DNA of 9,469 nucleotides from Acidobacteriaceae bacterium. GTDB taxonomy: Bacteria > Acidobacteriota > Terriglobia > Terriglobales > Acidobacteriaceae. Shown one piece after another: positions 7,283 to 9,469 of this stretch. The notes under the pieces are model-generated. The model made no database searches and was not told the origin of the DNA. It saw only the letters and a program-made list of their open reading frames with translations. The stretch is from positions 1 through 9,469 of the forward strand of contig JAICMT010000032.1 of NCBI GenBank assembly GCA_025929125.1, in the 5' to 3' direction. How positions within the stretch are numbered: the stretch's first letter is position 1; every line of letters starts with the position of its first letter. The position numbers and the translations under genes are program-made.

Positions 7283-8056
7283 ATGTCGCTGCCTATCCTC
7301 ATTGCCGTTGTCATCGTCCTTCTTTATCTGCTCAACTCCATCAAGATCCTCAACGAGTACGAGCGAGCCGTCGCCTTCACCCTGGGCCGTGTCTCCGCGC
7401 AGCCTATGGGGCCTGGCGTCATTTTCGTCTTTGCACCCTTCCAGCGCATCGTCCGTGTCTCGCTTCGCCAGGAAGCAATGGAGGTGCCTGCGCAGGACAT
7501 CATTACCCGCGACAACGTCACCCTCAAGGTCAACGCCGTCATCACCCTTCGCGTCGTGGACCCCGTCCGCGCCGTCATCGAGGTCACCAACTACATCTAC
7601 CAGACCTCCCAGTTCGCGCAGACCACCCTGCGCTCGGTCCTTGGCGAGGTTGAACTCGACGAGTTGCTCGCCCACCGCGATCGCCTCAACCAGCGTATCC
7701 AGACCATCATCGACGGCCACACTGCGCCTTTTGGACTCAAGGTAGTCTCGGTAGAGGTCAAGCAGGTCGACTTGCCGGAATCCATGCTCCGCGCGATGGC
7801 CAAGCAGGCGGAAGCCGAGCGCGAGCGGCGCTCCAAGATCATCCATGCTGAAGGCGAGTTCAACGCGGCGCAGAAGCTGGTCGATGCCGCCGCGCTGCTC
7901 GCCACGCAGCCCATGACCCTGCAGCTCCGCTATCTGCAAACCCTGACCGAAATCGGGGTCGAGAAGAACACCACTATCGTCTTCCCCTTGCCCATCGAGT
8001 TCATGACCATGCTCAACAAGCTAAGCGGCTCAATCCCAACGCCACCCTCCCCATGA
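7283..8056 (+). CDS. slipin / stomatin-like SPFH (band 7) membrane protein
   Basis: A 257-residue SPFH-domain protein of the slipin type, members of which oligomerise on the membrane and organise microdomains or assist proteases. An N-terminal membrane segment (about 3-19) is followed by the typical entry ILNEYERAVAFTLGRV (22-37) and GPGVIFVFAPFQRIVRVSLR (43-62). The SPFH core is VPAQDIITRDNVTLKVNAVI (68-87), with LRSVLGEVELDELLAHRDRLN (116-136) and GLKVVSVEVKQVDLP (151-165). The helical part AMAKQAEAERERRSKIIHAEGE (171-192) is the oligomerisation coiled coil, and IVFPLPIEF (232-240) closes the protein. Length is normal. GAAGAG lies eight bases before ATG 7283. Slipins are often encoded beside an NfeD protease/OB-fold gene; none is here. 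The next gene, 80 bp on and on the same strand, encodes a SPOR-domain membrane protein, so both may belong to one envelope-related transcript. Confidence 0.94.
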   Translation: MSLPILIAVVIVLLYLLNSIKILNEYERAVAFTLGRVSAQPMGPGVIFVFAPFQRIVRVSLRQEAMEVPAQDIITRDNVTLKVNAVITLRVVDPVRAVIEVTNYIYQTSQFAQTTLRSVLGEVELDELLAHRDRLNQRIQTIIDGHTAPFGLKVVSVEVKQVDLPESMLRAMAKQAEAERERRSKIIHAEGEFNAAQKLVDAAALLATQPMTLQLRYLQTLTEIGVEKNTTIVFPLPIEFMTMLNKLSGSIPTPPSP

Positions 8057-8136
8057 CCGGCATGACAGCCTTGCCCCGCACCCAATCCGTCACTAACCAA
8101 ACCGCCACCGCCCGTAGATAATCATTTACGGCGCCC

Positions 8137-8736
8137 ATGAACCACCTGCTCGAACCCGATCTCGAATCCGGCACCCACGACTACGCACAGGACCGCGAGA
8201 TCTCGCTTGGCCTCGGCACCATTCTCGGGCTTTTCTTCGTGCTCGCGCTCATCTGCGCCTGCTTCTTCGGTTTCGGCTACTCGGTTGGCCGCCGTTCCGC
8301 TCTCGCGGCTGCTATTCCCGCAACCGTGATCCCTACGCCCGCCACCAACGGCGCAACCAAGCCGTCCGCCGGCAGCGCCGTGCCGACCGCTTCCGCGGCT
8401 GAGACTCCCGCCGCCCCGGTCAGCATTCCCGCGGACGCAGCCATGGCCGCCGCGCCCAAACCTCAGATTTCCCAGGTTCCTGCCGCGGCAGCCGTCCAAG
8501 GTACTGCTCCCGTTGGCGTCGGCTCCTTCATGGTGCAGGTCGCTGCCGTCTCCAGCCAGGATGTCGCCGATATCGAGGTCTCCGCGCTGAAGAAGGATGG
8601 GTACGCCGTCGTCGTCCGCCACGAGCCCCAGGACAAGCTGCTCCACGTGCAGATCGGCCCCTTCGCCGATAAGAAGGATGCCGAGGCCATGCGCCAGCGC
8701 GTTATCGGAGACGGCTTCAACGCCATCGTTAAATAG
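8137..8736 (+). CDS. membrane-anchored SPOR-domain protein
   Basis: A 199-residue bitopic protein. A short acidic cytoplasmic tail (1-22) precedes one membrane helix (about 24-49, GTILGLFFVLALICACFFGF). A low-complexity Ala/Pro/Thr-rich periplasmic linker (about 55-127) follows. The C-terminal SPOR domain (about 128-199) is recognisable from GSFMVQVAAVSSQDVADIEV, the DGYAVVV strand, and LLHVQIGPFADKKDAEAMRQ. SPOR domains bind glycan strands stripped of stem peptides at division septa, as in FtsN and DedD, so this is plausibly a septal peptidoglycan-binding protein, though not recognisable as either. The ATG at 8137 has no clear ribosome site, but no other start fits. GATAAT at 8117-8122 is a possible -10 without a -35, so the gene may depend on read-through from the slipin gene. 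Its last eight bases overlap the 3' end of the opposing DinB gene. Confidence 0.92.
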   Translation: MNHLLEPDLESGTHDYAQDREISLGLGTILGLFFVLALICACFFGFGYSVGRRSALAAAIPATVIPTPATNGATKPSAGSAVPTASAAETPAAPVSIPADAAMAAAPKPQISQVPAAAAVQGTAPVGVGSFMVQVAAVSSQDVADIEVSALKKDGYAVVVRHEPQDKLLHVQIGPFADKKDAEAMRQRVIGDGFNAIVK

Positions 8737-9247
8737 CACCCAGCTCCGACGCAATCCTGTCCAGTTGATATCCGTGGTGCACCATGTGCACCTCAAAGAA
8801 CCGCAGCACCTGCTCGAAGCTCATCCACCCGGCCACCGGATGCCGGAACACTCCGCCGAGGCATCCCTCCGTTCTCCCGGCCAGCGTCTGAAGCTCTAGC
8901 CGCGCTGCATCCCATCGCGCTGCAACCTCGCTCAGCCCTAGGCTCTCGCAGGGCAGTATCTCCTTCACTGCATCCGGCACCTTCACCCGGCCTGGCGAGA
9001 GAAACCTGCGCTCCACCATGGCAAAGCCCATGCGATCTCGCAGTCCAATGCGCCGCGGGGCAGAAAGGTTCCTTTCCACGACCCCGCAGATACCAACCTC
9101 TGTCCGCACCAGATGCTCCAACACCTCGAGCGCGCTCCATCCGCCATCCGCCGGACGCCGCGCCTGCAACTCGTCCGGCCACAGGCCCACACGGTCCAGC
9201 AGCACACGCCTCGGCTCTTCGAGCCGCTCAATCCACTCAGTAGTCAT
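8729..9247 (-). CDS. DinB-fold putative metal-dependent protein
   Basis: A 172-residue protein of the DinB/YfiT superfamily (DinB_2 type): a four-helix bundle carrying a three-histidine metal site. The expected histidines are present: His45 in LEVLEHLVRTE (LEHL part) and the pair His154 and His158 in FFEVHMVHHGYQLDRI (H-x3-H). GGWSALEVLEHLV is the typical start of the second helix. Relatives include bacillithiol- and mycothiol-dependent S-transferases, but most are uncharacterised, so no substrate is claimed. The frame stays open to a TTG at 9383-9385, adding 46 residues with no family similarity that I recognise. I chose ATG 9245-9247 because MTTEWIERLEEPRR is where family members begin and because the longer form would collide with the plus-strand gene at 9373. 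No strong ribosome site precedes this ATG. Its TAA (8729-8731) lies inside the convergent SPOR gene. Confidence 0.87.
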   Translation of the reverse strand: MTTEWIERLEEPRRVLLDRVGLWPDELQARRPADGGWSALEVLEHLVRTEVGICGVVERNLSAPRRIGLRDRMGFAMVERRFLSPGRVKVPDAVKEILPCESLGLSEVAARWDAARLELQTLAGRTEGCLGGVFRHPVAGWMSFEQVLRFFEVHMVHHGYQLDRIASELGAI

Positions 9248-9310
9248 CACTGCTTGCCACAACTCCGCGTCCCCTGCCGACCTATTCCCTACAGGAAATG
9301 GCACCTTGGC

Positions 9311-9339
9311 TGCAAAGATTTCGCCGAAGTATCTAAAAT
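9311..9339 (+). promoter_or_regulatory. candidate promoter for the right-edge gene
   Basis: TAAAAT (9334-9339) matches five of six -10 positions. TGCAAA (9311-9316), seventeen bases upstream, is a weak -35 (three of six). A start near 9346 would give a leader of about 27 bases that includes the ribosome site at 9362-9367. The box lies in an A/T-rich patch unlike its surroundings, in a 125-bp gap between divergent genes. Confidence 0.35.
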
Positions 9340-9372
9340 GGCTCGACGTCCAAGTCCGTCCGGAGAGCCTTG

Positions 9373-9469
9373 ATGAGCCTCGCAAGAAGACCAGCCCAAC
9401 CTGCGCCTTCTCTTGAAAGCGAGTTTAGCTCATCAGATCAGAATCTCCTGTTTTGGACCGGCATGGTAA
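9373..9469 (+). CDS. 5' end of an unrecognised gene (3'-truncated by window)
   Basis: ATG 9373-9375 is preceded by GGAGAG (9362-9367) at five bases spacing, one of the better ribosome sites here, and the frame stays open for 32 codons to the window end. The visible protein begins MSLARRPAQPAPSLE and continues with an acidic/serine stretch (ESEFSSSDQN) and then LLFWTGMV, which could be the start of a membrane helix. I do not recognise the family. Divergent orientation to the DinB gene and an upstream -10-like box support a real gene start rather than chance. Confidence 0.55.
   Translation, partial: MSLARRPAQPAPSLESEFSSSDQNLLFWTGMV

Noticed and set aside
8117..8122. GATAAT as a -10 box for the SPOR gene
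   Set aside because: No acceptable -35 at 16-18 bp (TAACCA at best) and its 3' edge is only 14 bases from the ATG; not enough for a promoter call.
8122..8796. A 224-codon minus-strand frame opposite the SPOR gene, with Gly/Arg-rich repeats
   Set aside because: The Gly/Arg repeats are the antisense of the Ala/Pro-rich linker of the SPOR protein; no family features.

Overview
The window is ordinary-density chromosomal DNA of high G+C (roughly 60%, judged by eye) with strongly G/C-ending codons. Gene content and the style of the compact MacB-type permeases fit a Gram-negative soil bacterium, most likely an Acidobacteriota of the Terriglobia group (Granulicella/Edaphobacter/Terriglobus-like). 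That taxonomic guess is an inference; no rRNA or other marker gene is present. I see no tRNA, rRNA, CRISPR array, insertion sequence or phage gene.

Layout, left to right. (1) The 3' part of a YdeI-type protein (DUF1801 plus OmdA domains) and, 40 bp later on the same strand, a secreted alpha/beta-hydrolase of the enterochelin-esterase family. (2) Convergent to these, two MacB/FtsX-type ABC permease genes on the minus strand, 8 bp apart. Divergent from the permeases is a MacA/HlyD-type periplasmic adaptor gene. Together they look like a tripartite efflux or export locus, but the window holds no ABC ATPase and no TolC-like outer-membrane protein. (3) A class II glycerate kinase on the minus strand, convergent with the adaptor gene. 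(4) Divergent from it, a slipin (SPFH/band 7) followed by a membrane-anchored SPOR-domain protein; both are probably cell-envelope proteins. (5) A DinB-fold protein on the minus strand whose 3' end overlaps the SPOR gene by 8 bp. (6) At the right edge, the first 32 codons of a plus-strand gene preceded by a good ribosome-binding site.

The permeases and adaptor should act together: the adaptor's coiled-coil hairpin carries an RLS-like TolC-contact motif, and two different half-size permeases suggest a heterodimeric MacB-like inner-membrane unit powered by an ATPase encoded elsewhere. The remaining genes look like housekeeping or envelope functions without an obvious shared pathway. I found no convincing undescribed system; the most noteworthy points are the ATPase-less divergent efflux locus, a perfect dyad upstream of the slipin gene, and several start-site revisions.
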